Source: Halorientalis regularis
GTDB taxonomy: Archaea; Halobacteriota; Halobacteria; Halobacteriales; Haloarculaceae
DNA length: 64,000 nucleotides
Direction of reading: 5' to 3'
NCBI RefSeq assembly: GCF_023698535.1
Contig: NZ_JALJCL010000011.1
Coordinates: 1-64,000 of the forward strand
Shown: piece after piece, positions 15,571 to 24,767 of the stretch
How positions within the stretch are numbered: position 1 is the stretch's first letter
Layout of the letters: every line of letters starts with the position of its first letter
Notes under the pieces: model-generated
What the model saw: only the letters and a program-made list of their open reading frames with translations
What the model was told of the DNA's origin: nothing
Databases searched by the model: none
Position numbers and translations under genes: made by a program

Positions 15571-17154
15571 CTACCGACCGTCGGTGACAGCCGTGTCGAC
15601 GTTGCCGAAGACGAAGCGGGTACCCTGGTCGTACTCGCCATCCAGCGTGACGGTCCAGCCGTGGGATTCGGCCATCGTCCGGACGATGGAGAGCCCCAGG
15701 CCCGTGCCGTCGCCGCTGGTCGTGTAGCCGTACTCGAAGACGTCGTCTGCGTGTTCGTCGGGGATGCCGGGGCCGTTGTCGGCGACGTAGAAGCCGTCGG
15801 TAGTGACTCCGACCTCGACGGTCATGTCGTCCGAGCCGTGGTCCACGCTGTTCCGGACGAGGTTCTCGAAGATCGTCAGAAGCTTCGAGCGGTCGGCCTG
15901 GAGCGTGCGGTCGTCGGCGACGGTTAGCGTGGCACCGTCGGTGTCGACGTTCGCCCAGGCGTCGCGGGCCGTCTCTTCGAGGTCGACGGCCCCGGTCTCG
16001 TCGACGGTCTTGCCCTCGCGGGCGAGCGTGAGGATGTCCTCCACGATGTCTTCCATCCGGTCCAGCGAGCCCTGCGTCGAGGTGATCCGCCCCTCGGCGC
16101 GGTCGCGGTGTTCGGGCGTCACGTCCCACTCCTCGAGTTCGAGGGCGAGTGCCTCCGTCTGGCCACTGGCGACCGTGATCGGGTTGCGCAGGTCGTGGGA
16201 GATCGTCGTCGCGACCTGATCGAGACGTTCGTTCTGCTTCTGGAGTTGCCAGCGCGACTGTTCGAGATCCGTCACGTCGCGAAACAGGATCGCGTACCAG
16301 CCGACTGCCCCCGACCGACCGCGGGTGATCGGCGTCGTCGTGACCGAGTAGTGGTGTTCGGTCCCGCCACGAGCGAGCGTGATGCGGTCGGTCGTCCCCG
16401 CTTTGCCGCCTGCCGGCAGGTCGATTCGGTCGGCGAGCGACGGGAAGGCCGCGGCGAAGGGTGCCCCCTTCTTTTCGGGGAGGGCCGGCCAGGTGTCCAG
16501 CGCCGCGGCGTTGTAGTCGACGAGACGGCGGTCGCCGTCCAGCACGAGGACCGGGTCCGTGAGGTGTTCGACGACGGCGTTGCGCGCGACGGGCAACACG
16601 TCGAGCAGGTCGAACCGGAAGAGTCCGAACGTGGAGAAGACGACGTAGGGCAACGCGCCGAACGTGGCGTGGTGCAATCCGTCGGCCGGCAGGAGACCAG
16701 CCTGTCCCAGCAGTTCCGCGACGCCGATGGACAGCCCGCCGAGCAGGATCAACAGGACCTGGGTACCCGATCCAGTACCCGTCGCCAGCAGATAGTTCGT
16801 CAGGACGAACCAGGTGTAGCCGATCAGTCCCAGCAACACGGTGAGGATGACCACCAGGCCGACCCCGTGTTCGATGACGACGTATGGGAAGGGATCGGTC
16901 ACGAGGACGAGGTCGGTCCACAGCAGGTCCGTGACTCCGAGGGAGTTCAGCGGTGCGAGCACGAGCAGGCTCCCCATCACCCCCACCAGCGTGGCCTGGA
17001 CGCTCCGTCGCTCGTGGAACTCCCGACCGGTGTAGACCGAGACGAAGACGATGTAGGTCGCGAACGACGCGAAGAGCAACAGTGCCTCCACGATAGCGAC
17101 GACCCGCTGGAGCTCGGGATCGCGAAGCAAGAGGTGCAGGAAGGTGCTGGCCAT
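15571..17154 (-). CDS. Membrane sensor histidine kinase, 5' end interrupted by a stop codon
   Basis: A 527-residue kinase as read from ATG 17154: remaining membrane helices of a 7TM sensor (1-200), a PAS domain (ARNAVVEHLTDPVLVLDG to RDVTDLEQ), HisKA with phospho-acceptor His near 318 in ISHDLRNP, and an HATPase domain (NLVRNSVDHG, DNGPGIP, GTGLGLSIV). The codon immediately before this ATG is TGA, in the same frame as 50 further codons upstream that encode helix 1 and half of helix 2. Comparison with the adjacent intact paralogue (17392-19146) shows that the gene originally began near 17307. The product read here lacks one and a half helices and may not sense normally. Confidence 0.85.
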   Translation of the reverse strand: MASTFLHLLLRDPELQRVVAIVEALLLFASFATYIVFVSVYTGREFHERRSVQATLVGVMGSLLVLAPLNSLGVTDLLWTDLVLVTDPFPYVVIEHGVGLVVILTVLLGLIGYTWFVLTNYLLATGTGSGTQVLLILLGGLSIGVAELLGQAGLLPADGLHHATFGALPYVVFSTFGLFRFDLLDVLPVARNAVVEHLTDPVLVLDGDRRLVDYNAAALDTWPALPEKKGAPFAAAFPSLADRIDLPAGGKAGTTDRITLARGGTEHHYSVTTTPITRGRSGAVGWYAILFRDVTDLEQSRWQLQKQNERLDQVATTISHDLRNPITVASGQTEALALELEEWDVTPEHRDRAEGRITSTQGSLDRMEDIVEDILTLAREGKTVDETGAVDLEETARDAWANVDTDGATLTVADDRTLQADRSKLLTIFENLVRNSVDHGSDDMTVEVGVTTDGFYVADNGPGIPDEHADDVFEYGYTTSGDGTGLGLSIVRTMAESHGWTVTLDGEYDQGTRFVFGNVDTAVTDGR

Positions 17155-17307
17155 TCACAGCCCACCGATACCGAGGACGCCGACGAACCACTTGGCACCG
17201 CGGCGCTCCCACCGGTTCGAGTAGATCCAGTACAGCAACGACAAACCCGTGACAAGCGTCACTATCGGCCAGGCGAGATACGCGAGCCACACCACCGGCG
17301 GTCCCAC
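17155..17307 (-). pseudogene. Severed N-terminal part of the histidine kinase gene
   Basis: Starting at a GTG at 17307 the minus strand reads MGPPVVWLAYLAWPIV ... NRWERRGAKWFVGVLGIGGL and then TGA. It aligns with the first 51 residues of the neighbouring kinase (YWVYTRQWDRDGARWFLLML) without gaps apart from two residues at the start. The next codon is the ATG at 17154. The TGA therefore replaces one sense codon inside membrane helix 2. A T-rich element near 17327-17335 would suit a leaderless start at 17307. Confidence 0.7.
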
Positions 17308-17391
17308 AGTATCCGAACGTCGGTGATCCGCTACATGAAACCTCGACCGATATCGGTGCGTGACAACGCGGCCCACGGCCGGGTTCGCGTC

Positions 17392-19146
17392 TCAGTCGCT
17401 CGGTTCCGCCATCGCTGGCTCGCTCCACCGCTCACCGTCGAACCCGGCGAAGACGAGCCGGGTCCCCCGGTCGTAGTCGCGGTCGAGCGTGACGGTCCAG
17501 CCGTGGGATTCGGCCATCGTCTTGACGATGGAAAGTCCCAGCCCTGTCCCACCGTCACTGGTCGTGTAGCCGTACTCGAAGACGCTGTCGGCGTGTTTCG
17601 GGGCGATGCCGGGACCGTCGTCGGCGACGTAGAACCCGTCGACAGTCGGGCCGACTTCGACGGTCACGTCGTCCGGTCCGTGGTCGAGTGCGTTGCGGAA
17701 GCAATTCTCGAAGATCGTCAGGAGCTTCGAGCGGTCGGCCTGAAGCCGACGGTCGTCGGCGACGGACAGGGTGGCGTCGTGGGTGTCGACGTTGGCCCAG
17801 GCGTCGCGGGCGGTGGCTTCCAGCGCGACGGGTTCGGTCTCGTCGACGGTTTTGCCCTCGCGGGCGAGCGTGAGGACGTCGTCGATGATGTCTTCCATCC
17901 GGTCGGTGGCGTCCTCGACGCTCTCGACTTCCTCGTGGAGTTGCTCGCGCTCCGGGGCCTCGATATCGAGCGCGTCGATGCGGGTCTCGATCAGTTCGAG
18001 GCGACCCGTCGTCACGTTGATCGGGTTCCGGAGGTCGTGGGAGATCGTCGAGGCCACCTGATCGAGGCGTTCGTTCTGTTTCTGGAGTTGCCAGCGGGAC
18101 TGTTCGAGTTCCGTGATGTCCCGCAGGAGAATCGAGTACCAGCCGGTCTCTTCCCGGCTGCTCTTCGAGACGGCCGAGACGGTGACCGAGTAGTGACGCT
18201 CCTGCCCGTCGTAGGTCAGGGAGAGTTGCTCGGTCGTGTCCTCGTCCCCGGGCGGGACGGTGACGGTCTCGGACAGCGCCGGACAGACCCGCTCGAAGGC
18301 CGCCGGCACCTCGTCGCTGATCCCGGGCCAGACGTGCGTGGCCGCCTCGTTGAAGTCGACGACACGCTGGCGGTCGTCGACGACCAGCACGGGGTCCCTC
18401 AGATCCTCGATGACGGTATTTCGCGCCACCGGCCTCACGTCGAGCAGACCGAAGCGGAACAGCGAGACGGCCGTCAGCAGGTAGAACGGGAGCAGGCCAA
18501 ACGCCGCGTGACTGAACCGGAGCGGGAAGACGGACGTGTACTGACTGATGGCGTCCAGGGTCATGATCGACAGCGCACCGATGATGAACAGCGTCAGTTG
18601 CACGCTAGACCGGCGACGCGTGGCCAGCAGATGATTCACCATCAGATAGATCCCGTACGCCGCCGGCACCTGAATGAGGACGATAATCGCCGCGAACACC
18701 GGCCCGCGCTCGACCACGAGGTAGGGGAACGGCTCGGCTACCATCTCGAAATTTGCGAACAGGAGCTGATGGCTCCCGCTCGTCGGTGCCAGTACCAGAT
18801 ACACCACGACCGCCGCACCGAACAGGCCCTGGACGGCCCGCTTCCGGTGGAGGTCGTTCCCGGTGTACGTCGAGACGAACACGACGAACGCCCCGACGGT
18901 CAGGATGGCGGAGAACGCTCCGACGACGTAGCTGACCCGGCTGAAAAGCGGACCGACCGGGAGCAAAAAGACGAGCACCGCTGCCGTCAAGAGCAGCCCA
19001 GTCCCGAGCATGAGCAGGAACCACCGGGCACCGTCGCGATCCCACTGCCGAGTGTACACCCAGTAGCCGACGACCGTCTGGGTCACCACGGTCGCTACCA
19101 GGACCCCGACGTAGATCGCCCACAACCCGACCCGACTCTCCGCCAT
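17392..19146 (-). CDS. Sensor histidine kinase with 7TM N-terminal domain and PAS
   Basis: A 584-residue intact kinase: seven hydrophobic helices (about 1-215), PAS domain (ARNTVIEDLRDPVLVVDD to RDITELEQ), HisKA with His near 366 in ISHDLRNP, and HATPase (NCFRNALDHG, DDGPGIAPKHAD, GGTGLGLSIV). It is a close tandem paralogue of the downstream kinase; the identity is highest from the PAS end (LEQSRWQLQKQNERLDQVA) through the C-terminus, also at DNA level, indicating a recent duplication or gene conversion. No receiver gene is adjacent, as is common for haloarchaeal kinases. A TATA-like element on the minus strand near 19168-19177 supports the start. Confidence 0.92.
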   Translation of the reverse strand: MAESRVGLWAIYVGVLVATVVTQTVVGYWVYTRQWDRDGARWFLLMLGTGLLLTAAVLVFLLPVGPLFSRVSYVVGAFSAILTVGAFVVFVSTYTGNDLHRKRAVQGLFGAAVVVYLVLAPTSGSHQLLFANFEMVAEPFPYLVVERGPVFAAIIVLIQVPAAYGIYLMVNHLLATRRRSSVQLTLFIIGALSIMTLDAISQYTSVFPLRFSHAAFGLLPFYLLTAVSLFRFGLLDVRPVARNTVIEDLRDPVLVVDDRQRVVDFNEAATHVWPGISDEVPAAFERVCPALSETVTVPPGDEDTTEQLSLTYDGQERHYSVTVSAVSKSSREETGWYSILLRDITELEQSRWQLQKQNERLDQVASTISHDLRNPINVTTGRLELIETRIDALDIEAPEREQLHEEVESVEDATDRMEDIIDDVLTLAREGKTVDETEPVALEATARDAWANVDTHDATLSVADDRRLQADRSKLLTIFENCFRNALDHGPDDVTVEVGPTVDGFYVADDGPGIAPKHADSVFEYGYTTSDGGTGLGLSIVKTMAESHGWTVTLDRDYDRGTRLVFAGFDGERWSEPAMAEPSD

Positions 19147-19280
19147 GGGACACCTTCAGGACTGTACTATTTCAAGTGTTGTCCCGGTTCTCAGCGCTGA
19201 AAGACGCCGGTCGACTCCGCCCTGCTCGCGGGTCGTTCCGCCCCGCTCGCGTGTTCGACGGACTCCCTTCGGTCGTCCGT

Positions 19281-22274
19281 CTAATCGTCCCCAGCCCCAG
19301 TCGCCTCCGCGTCGCCCTCGGCCACCGCCGGTTCCCGGTCGCTTCGGGGCCCCTCCAGATCGACCGCGGGCAACAGATCACGCAGGTATCGCCCGGTGTG
19401 GGACGCCTCGGTACGGGCGACCTGCTCGGGCGTTCCCGTGGCGACGACTTCGCCGCCGTTCTCGCCGCCCTCCGGTCCGAGGTCGACGATGTGGTCGGCG
19501 TTCTTGACGAGGTCGAGTTCGTGCTCGATCACGACCACGGTGTTGCCGTCGTCGGTCAACCGGTGGAGTACGTCGATCAAGCGCCGCTCGTCCTCGGGGT
19601 GGAGGCCCGTCGTGGGTTCGTCCAGCAGGTACAGCGTCTCGCCGCTGTCTTTCTTCCCGAGTTCCTCCGCGAGTTTCACGCGCTGGGCCTCCCCACCGGA
19701 GAGCGTCGTCGACGGCTGGCCCAGCCGCATGTAGCCCAGCCCCACGTCCTTCAGGAGTTTCAGCCGCCGGCGGATCTGCGGGTGGCTCTCGAAGAAGTCG
19801 TAGGCCTCGGCGACGCTCATCTCCAGCACGTCGGCGATGGTCTCGCCCTTGTAGGTGACGTCCAGCGTCTCGTCGTTGTAGCGGGCCCCGCCACACTCCT
19901 CGCAGGGCACCTGCACGTCGCTGAGGAAGTTCATGTCGATCTTGACGGTCCCCTGCCCGCCACACTCCTCACACCGGCCGCCCTTGACGTTGAAGGAGAA
20001 CCGCCCCTTCTCGTAGCCGCGCTGTTTCGCGAGTTTCGTGTCGGCGAACAGCTCCCGGATGTGATCGAAGACGTTGGTGTACGTCGCCGGGTTCGAGCGC
20101 GGGGTCCGCCCGATGGGCGACTGGTCGATCAGCCGGACGGTCTCGATCCGGTCCAGCCCCTCGATGTCGTCGTGGTCGCCGGGATCGACGGACGTGTTGT
20201 CGTTCATCCGGCGAGCCAGTCCCTTGTAGAGCACGTCGTGCATCAGCGTGGACTTGCCCGACCCCGAAACGCCCGTGATGGCCGTGAAACAGCCGACGGG
20301 CAGGTCGACGTCCACGTCGTCGAGGTTGTGCTGGCGCGCGCCACGGATGGTGACGTGGCCGTCCGGATCCCGCCGCTCCCCCGGAACGTCGATGAACCGG
20401 TCGCCAGCGAGGTAGTCGCCGGTGATCGAGTCCTCGCACTCCTTGACGTCCTCGACGGAGCCGTTAACGACCACCTCGCCGCCCTGCTTGCCCGGGCCAG
20501 GCCCCATGTCGATGATGTTGTCGGCCCGCCGCATCGTCTCCATGTCGTGTTCGACGACCAGCAGGGTGTTGCCCAGATCACGGAGTTCTTCGAGCGTGTT
20601 CAGCAGGCGGTCGTTGTCCCGCTGGTGGAGGCCGATGGAGGGCTCGTCGAGCACGTACAGCACGCCGACGAGGCCGGAGCCGATCTGGGTGGCCAGCCGG
20701 ATGCGCTGGCTCTCGCCGCCCGACAGGGTCGAGGCCTCCCGGTCCAGCGTCAGGTACTCCAGCCCGACCTCGCACATGAATCCGAGGCGGGCGCGGATCT
20801 CCTTGAGGATCTCCTCGGCGATCTTGGTGTCACGCTCGTCCAGCCCGGCTTCCATCCCCTCGAAGTGATCGAGAGCGTCGCCGATGGACATGCGGTTGAT
20901 TTCGGTGATGCTCGTGTCGGCCACCAGCACCGCGCGGGACTCGGCCTTCAGCCGGGTCCCCTCACAGGCCGGGCAGGTGGTGACGGCCATGTACTCCTCG
21001 ATGTGCTCGCGGGCGCGGTCGCTGTCGGTCTCCACGTGGCGACGCTCCAGGTTGTTGATGACGCCCTCGAACCGCTCGGTCTTCTCGCGGGTGCCGTTCT
21101 TGGTCGTCCACTCGAAGTGCACGAGGTCGTCGGTGCCGTAGAGGAACTGCCGCTGGATCGACTCGTCGAGGTCTTCGAAGGGCGTGTCCAGGTCGACCCC
21201 GAAGTGTTCGGCCACGTTGTCCAGCTGGCGCGAGTAGTAGGTCCGGTTGTAGCTCCAGGGCTCGAAGACGTTCTTCAGGGGCTTTTCGGGGTCCTGGATC
21301 ACCAGATCCTCGCTGACCTCCTTGGTCGAGCCGATCCCCTCACACTCCGGACACGCGCCGTGGGGCGAGTTGAACGAGAAGCTCCGGGTCTCGATCTCGG
21401 AGATATCGATGCCACAGTGCGTGCACGCCAGGTCTTCGGAGAACTCGACGACGAGGCGGTCCTCGGCGACGTCCTCGCCGTCTTCGTCGGCGTCTGCCAG
21501 ATCGCCCGTCGAGCGGGCCGACGCCCCGCCGAGTTCGGCGTCCTCGGGCGGGTCCGGCAGGATCACCTTCAGAACCCCCTCGCCCTTTTCGAGGGCGGTC
21601 TCGACGGAGTCGGTGATCCGCGAGCGGGCCTCCTCGCTGACCTTCACGCGGTCGACCACCACGTCGATTGTGTGGTCGTAGTTCTCGTCCAGGTCCGGGC
21701 GATCCATCGTCAGGTCGAAGCGCTCGCCGTCGACCTCGACGCGGGCGTACCCCTCGCTGACGAGGTCGTCGAACAGATCCTCGAAGGCCCCCTTCTGGTC
21801 GCGGACGACGGGGGCGGCGACCTTCGCGCGGGTGCCCGCCGGGAGATCCAGGATCCGGGAGACCATGTTCTGGGCGCTCTGCTCGCCCACTTCGCGCCCA
21901 CACTCCGGGCAGTGCGGCGTGCCGACGCGAGCGTAGAGGAGGCGCAGGTAGTCGTGGAGTTCGGTGACGGTGCCGACCGTCGAGCGCGGGTTGTTGGCGG
22001 CGTTTTTCTGGTCGATGGAGATGGCGGGCGAGAGCCCCTCGACGTTCTCGACCTGTGGTTTGTCCATCTGGCCCAGGAAGTTGCGGGCGTAGGCGGACAG
22101 GGACTCGATGTAGCGCCGCTGACCCTCGGCGTAGACGGTCTCGAAGGCGAGCGAGGACTTCCCCGACCCCGACAGCCCCGTCACGACCGTCAACTCCTCG
22201 CGTGGAATCGTCACGTCGACGTCCTTGAGGTTGTGTTCCTCGGCCCCGCGGACCTCGATGTGCTCTCTGGTCAT
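19281..22274 (-). CDS. uvrA: Excinuclease ABC subunit A
   Basis: A 997-residue damage-recognition ATPase of nucleotide excision repair, acting with UvrB and UvrC. There are two ABC modules: the first Walker A GLSGSGKSS at 33-41 and the second GVSGSGKST near 668-676, with signatures LSGGESQRI and LSGGEAQRV. Zinc modules are CTHCG...CPEC and CEECGGQGT...CEEC; an extra HCPECG pair precedes them. An acidic insert near 250-265 (DADEDGEDVAEDR) and an acidic C-tail are haloarchaeal adaptations. UvrB and UvrC are not in this window. Confidence 0.97.
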   Translation of the reverse strand: MTREHIEVRGAEEHNLKDVDVTIPREELTVVTGLSGSGKSSLAFETVYAEGQRRYIESLSAYARNFLGQMDKPQVENVEGLSPAISIDQKNAANNPRSTVGTVTELHDYLRLLYARVGTPHCPECGREVGEQSAQNMVSRILDLPAGTRAKVAAPVVRDQKGAFEDLFDDLVSEGYARVEVDGERFDLTMDRPDLDENYDHTIDVVVDRVKVSEEARSRITDSVETALEKGEGVLKVILPDPPEDAELGGASARSTGDLADADEDGEDVAEDRLVVEFSEDLACTHCGIDISEIETRSFSFNSPHGACPECEGIGSTKEVSEDLVIQDPEKPLKNVFEPWSYNRTYYSRQLDNVAEHFGVDLDTPFEDLDESIQRQFLYGTDDLVHFEWTTKNGTREKTERFEGVINNLERRHVETDSDRAREHIEEYMAVTTCPACEGTRLKAESRAVLVADTSITEINRMSIGDALDHFEGMEAGLDERDTKIAEEILKEIRARLGFMCEVGLEYLTLDREASTLSGGESQRIRLATQIGSGLVGVLYVLDEPSIGLHQRDNDRLLNTLEELRDLGNTLLVVEHDMETMRRADNIIDMGPGPGKQGGEVVVNGSVEDVKECEDSITGDYLAGDRFIDVPGERRDPDGHVTIRGARQHNLDDVDVDLPVGCFTAITGVSGSGKSTLMHDVLYKGLARRMNDNTSVDPGDHDDIEGLDRIETVRLIDQSPIGRTPRSNPATYTNVFDHIRELFADTKLAKQRGYEKGRFSFNVKGGRCEECGGQGTVKIDMNFLSDVQVPCEECGGARYNDETLDVTYKGETIADVLEMSVAEAYDFFESHPQIRRRLKLLKDVGLGYMRLGQPSTTLSGGEAQRVKLAEELGKKDSGETLYLLDEPTTGLHPEDERRLIDVLHRLTDDGNTVVVIEHELDLVKNADHIVDLGPEGGENGGEVVATGTPEQVARTEASHTGRYLRDLLPAVDLEGPRSDREPAVAEGDAEATGAGDD

Positions 22275-22378
22275 TGTACGCGGTCAAGGTCCGGTCCAGT
22301 GAAACCTTGTCGGTTCCCGCCAGGGTGCCAGGGGGATTCGAGGAAAAGGCTCATGCAGTCGCGATTTGACGGCACGGT

Positions 22379-22960
22379 ATGGCGACCGCGAGCGAGTACG
22401 ACATCGAGGGGCTCGATCTCACCGACGACAGCTACACCGTCGAACAGAGCCTGATCCGCAACAAGTACAAGTCGATGGATTCTGGCGGTAGCGTCGTCCT
22501 CCGTGGCAAGCAGAAGCTGTTCAAGCTCAAGGAGAAGTTCCCGTTCGTCGACGACCAGGGCGAGGACGTCTTCGAGGTCGAGGCCACCGGGATGCTCGAC
22601 GTGGCCGGCAACTACGTCCTGCGTGACTCCCGGACGGACGAGGACCTCGTCGTGCTGGACAACGACTTCTCGATCTTCCAGGACACCTGGACCGTTCGGG
22701 ACGCCGACGACGGGCACGAACTCGCCCGCATCGACTCCCGGGGTGCCGTGGTCACCCTCATGCGAAACCTCCTCCCGCTCGGTTGGCTGATCCCCCACAA
22801 GTACGAGATCACCGACGCGAACGGAATGCACGTCGGCACCATCGAGGGCCAGTTATCCGTCCGCGACCGCTACGAGATCACCATCGACGACGCGAGCCCG
22901 GTCCCGAAAGAACCCATCGTCGCTGCCGCGATGGTGATCGACGCGATCCAGGGGAACTGA
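22379..22960 (+). CDS. LURP-one-related (Tubby-like) protein
   Basis: A 193-residue protein with the LURP-one/Tubby C-terminal-like beta-barrel: SYTVEQSLIRNKYK, DDQGEDVFEVEATGMLD, VLRDSR, LARIDSRG and DRYEITID mark the successive strands that surround a central helix. The family is related to phospholipid scramblases and some members bind phosphoinositides; the archaeal role is unknown. The hydrophobic run LLPLGWLIPH is part of the fold rather than a membrane helix. Confidence 0.85.
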   Translation: MATASEYDIEGLDLTDDSYTVEQSLIRNKYKSMDSGGSVVLRGKQKLFKLKEKFPFVDDQGEDVFEVEATGMLDVAGNYVLRDSRTDEDLVVLDNDFSIFQDTWTVRDADDGHELARIDSRGAVVTLMRNLLPLGWLIPHKYEITDANGMHVGTIEGQLSVRDRYEITIDDASPVPKEPIVAAAMVIDAIQGN

Positions 22961-23121
22961 CGCCGTTCCGTCGTTATCGCTCGTGGAAATCGGGATCGGC
23001 TGGTAGTGGCCGTCTCTCCTGAAATATCATCGGTGAAAATACATTCTCACTGCCTGTAGCACCCTTTCCGTGCGCGAACGGTTCCCCTGCTTTATTGCAC
23101 GCGCTCTCGTTTTCAGTAGTA
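22961..23121. other. Intergenic region with MinD-like gene promoter
   Basis: A 161-bp gap with no gene. A TATA-like CTTTATTG (about 23089-23096) lies 28-30 nt before the ATG at 23122. Confidence 0.45.
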
Positions 23122-24069
23122 ATGCCAGCGACAGTCTATGCAGTTGCCGGCGGCAAGGGCGGTGTCGGCAAGACGACCACGGCGGCGAACCTCGCGGCGA
23201 CGTTGCGGGCGACGGGTCGGGAGGTCGTCCTCGTGGACGCTGACCTGGCGATGTCGAACCTCCAGGGAATCGTCGGTATCGACCACGAACCGACGTTGCA
23301 CGACGTGCTTGCCGGGAAGGCCGACCTCGAAGACGCCATCGTCGGCGAGTCGGCCGACGCACTCGACGCGGCCGGCAGACTCGACGTGTTACCCGGTGCG
23401 AGCGAACTCGACGCCTTCGCGGCCGCCGATCCCAGCGGGATCACGGAGGTCGTCGACGTACTGGCCGGTCGGTACGACGCCGTCGTCCTCGACACCGCCA
23501 GCGGCGTCTCCCGGGAGAGCGCCATCCCCATCGAGGCGGCCGACGAGACCATCGTGATGACCACGCCGGACCGCGCCGCGGTGCTGGACGCGAAGAAGAC
23601 CGCCGAGTTCGTCCGCGGACTCGATTGCTCGGTCGCCGGCCTCGTCGTCTCCCGGACCTGCCAGGGACTGACCGACGAGGAGATCGTCGACATCGTCGAA
23701 ACCGACCATCTCGCGACGATTCCCGACCTCGACGTACCCGGTGCCGACCCGCTGATGCCCTACCGCACCCTGGTCGTCCGGTTGCTCATCGGTCACGACG
23801 TTGCGACCGACCCCGCCGCAGTGCTGGACATCGAACCCGGACAGACACCCCGGATCACGAGCACGCTCGAACCGACGCCCGAGAAATCGGCGACGAGCGT
23901 CGAAGTGAGTACCCCGGCGGCCGCGTCCGGGTCTGGCGACGCGCCCAGTGAGACGCCTGCCACCGCCAACGGCGACGAGTCGGCCGCTGCCGAAGCGTCG
24001 ACCGACGACACCGAGGACGAGGAACGCGAGGGCCGCCTCGGTCGGTTCGTCGACGCGATCGGTCGGTAA
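23122..24069 (+). CDS. MinD/ParA-like P-loop ATPase
   Basis: A 315-residue deviant-Walker ATPase. The motif GGKGGVGKTTT spans 10-20 with signature Lys12 and catalytic Lys17, followed by VLVDADLAMSNL and VLDTASG. The last 80 residues are an acidic low-complexity tail ending in a short amphipathic helix (GRLGRFVDAIG), which could act as a membrane-targeting helix as in MinD. Haloarchaea encode several MinD paralogues, at least one of which positions archaella and chemoreceptors; this copy's role is undetermined. The ATG at 23122 is set by the promoter spacing. Confidence 0.88.
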   Translation: MPATVYAVAGGKGGVGKTTTAANLAATLRATGREVVLVDADLAMSNLQGIVGIDHEPTLHDVLAGKADLEDAIVGESADALDAAGRLDVLPGASELDAFAAADPSGITEVVDVLAGRYDAVVLDTASGVSRESAIPIEAADETIVMTTPDRAAVLDAKKTAEFVRGLDCSVAGLVVSRTCQGLTDEEIVDIVETDHLATIPDLDVPGADPLMPYRTLVVRLLIGHDVATDPAAVLDIEPGQTPRITSTLEPTPEKSATSVEVSTPAAASGSGDAPSETPATANGDESAAAEASTDDTEDEEREGRLGRFVDAIGR

Positions 24070-24075
24070 CCGTTC

Positions 24076-24726
24076 CTATTCTCCGCTGACTGCGCCGATT
24101 ACCGCCTGGCCACACAGGCTCCCGCCGACGCCACAGAACAGGCCATAACAGAGGAGGGACACCAGCGTTCCGGCGCGGGACGGCTGGTAGAGGATGTTGT
24201 CGACCTGCAGGGAGAACGCGAAGGTGCCGGCCAGCGCGATCAGGACGTACCCCGTGGCGATGGCCATCCCGGTCGCGAGTGTGGCCCCCATACTCCGCCG
24301 GATCGGGACCCGGAAGAACGTAAACAGCGCGCTCGCGACGGTGAGCACGACGGCCGGATAGAACCGCAAGAGCAGTGTGTGCTCGACCATCGGCAGGTAG
24401 TTCATCGTCAGCGGGATGCCGTCGGGCAGTGCCGTCGTCAGGCCGGTCACGACGACGTTGTGCGCGTTGTAAAACAGGAAGCCGGCCCGGACCGGCAGGT
24501 TCCCCTCGGGCAGCGACAGCGACCCCGCGACTGCCACCGCGAACAACCCGAGGTACCCGAGTACGAACGCCCCCAGACCGGTGGTGAAGGCTGGAAACCA
24601 GGGAAACGTCTCGAACCAGAACTCGACGCGCACGTCCAGCGGTAGCTCCTCCCGGTCGACGCCAGCCTCCCCAACTGGCACGGCGACCCGTTCCTCCTCC
24701 GTGGCCCTCGGTTCTTTGACCGTCAC
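24076..24726 (-). CDS. Haloarchaeal multi-pass membrane protein, unknown function
   Basis: A 216-residue protein with a 30-residue charged N-tail (MTVKEPRATEEERVAVPV) and about five hydrophobic helices. The second extracellular segment contains FLFYNAHNVVV and MVEHTLLLRFYP, features of a conserved haloarchaeal membrane family that I recognise but cannot name with certainty. No transport or enzyme motif is visible. It is convergent with the MinD-like gene, with 6 nt between stops. Confidence 0.75.
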   Translation of the reverse strand: MTVKEPRATEEERVAVPVGEAGVDREELPLDVRVEFWFETFPWFPAFTTGLGAFVLGYLGLFAVAVAGSLSLPEGNLPVRAGFLFYNAHNVVVTGLTTALPDGIPLTMNYLPMVEHTLLLRFYPAVVLTVASALFTFFRVPIRRSMGATLATGMAIATGYVLIALAGTFAFSLQVDNILYQPSRAGTLVSLLCYGLFCGVGGSLCGQAVIGAVSGE

Positions 24727-24767
24727 ATTGTCTCACATTCACGCAATCGGAAAAAAGCGTTCCGCCG

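Noticed and set aside
17155-17157. TGA as a selenocysteine or recoded codon
   Set aside because: Haloarchaea are not known to use selenocysteine at TGA, no SECIS-like structure is evident, and the aligned residue in the paralogue is not Cys.
16108-19200. Plus-strand open frame of 1030 codons opposite the two kinases
   Set aside because: Low-complexity Arg/Asp/Glu composition and no domain; shadow of the kinase genes.
19176-22454. Plus-strand open frame of over 1000 codons opposite uvrA
   Set aside because: Antisense shadow. High GC and avoidance of TA in third positions leave the opposite strand free of stops; the UvrA motifs are clear on the minus strand.
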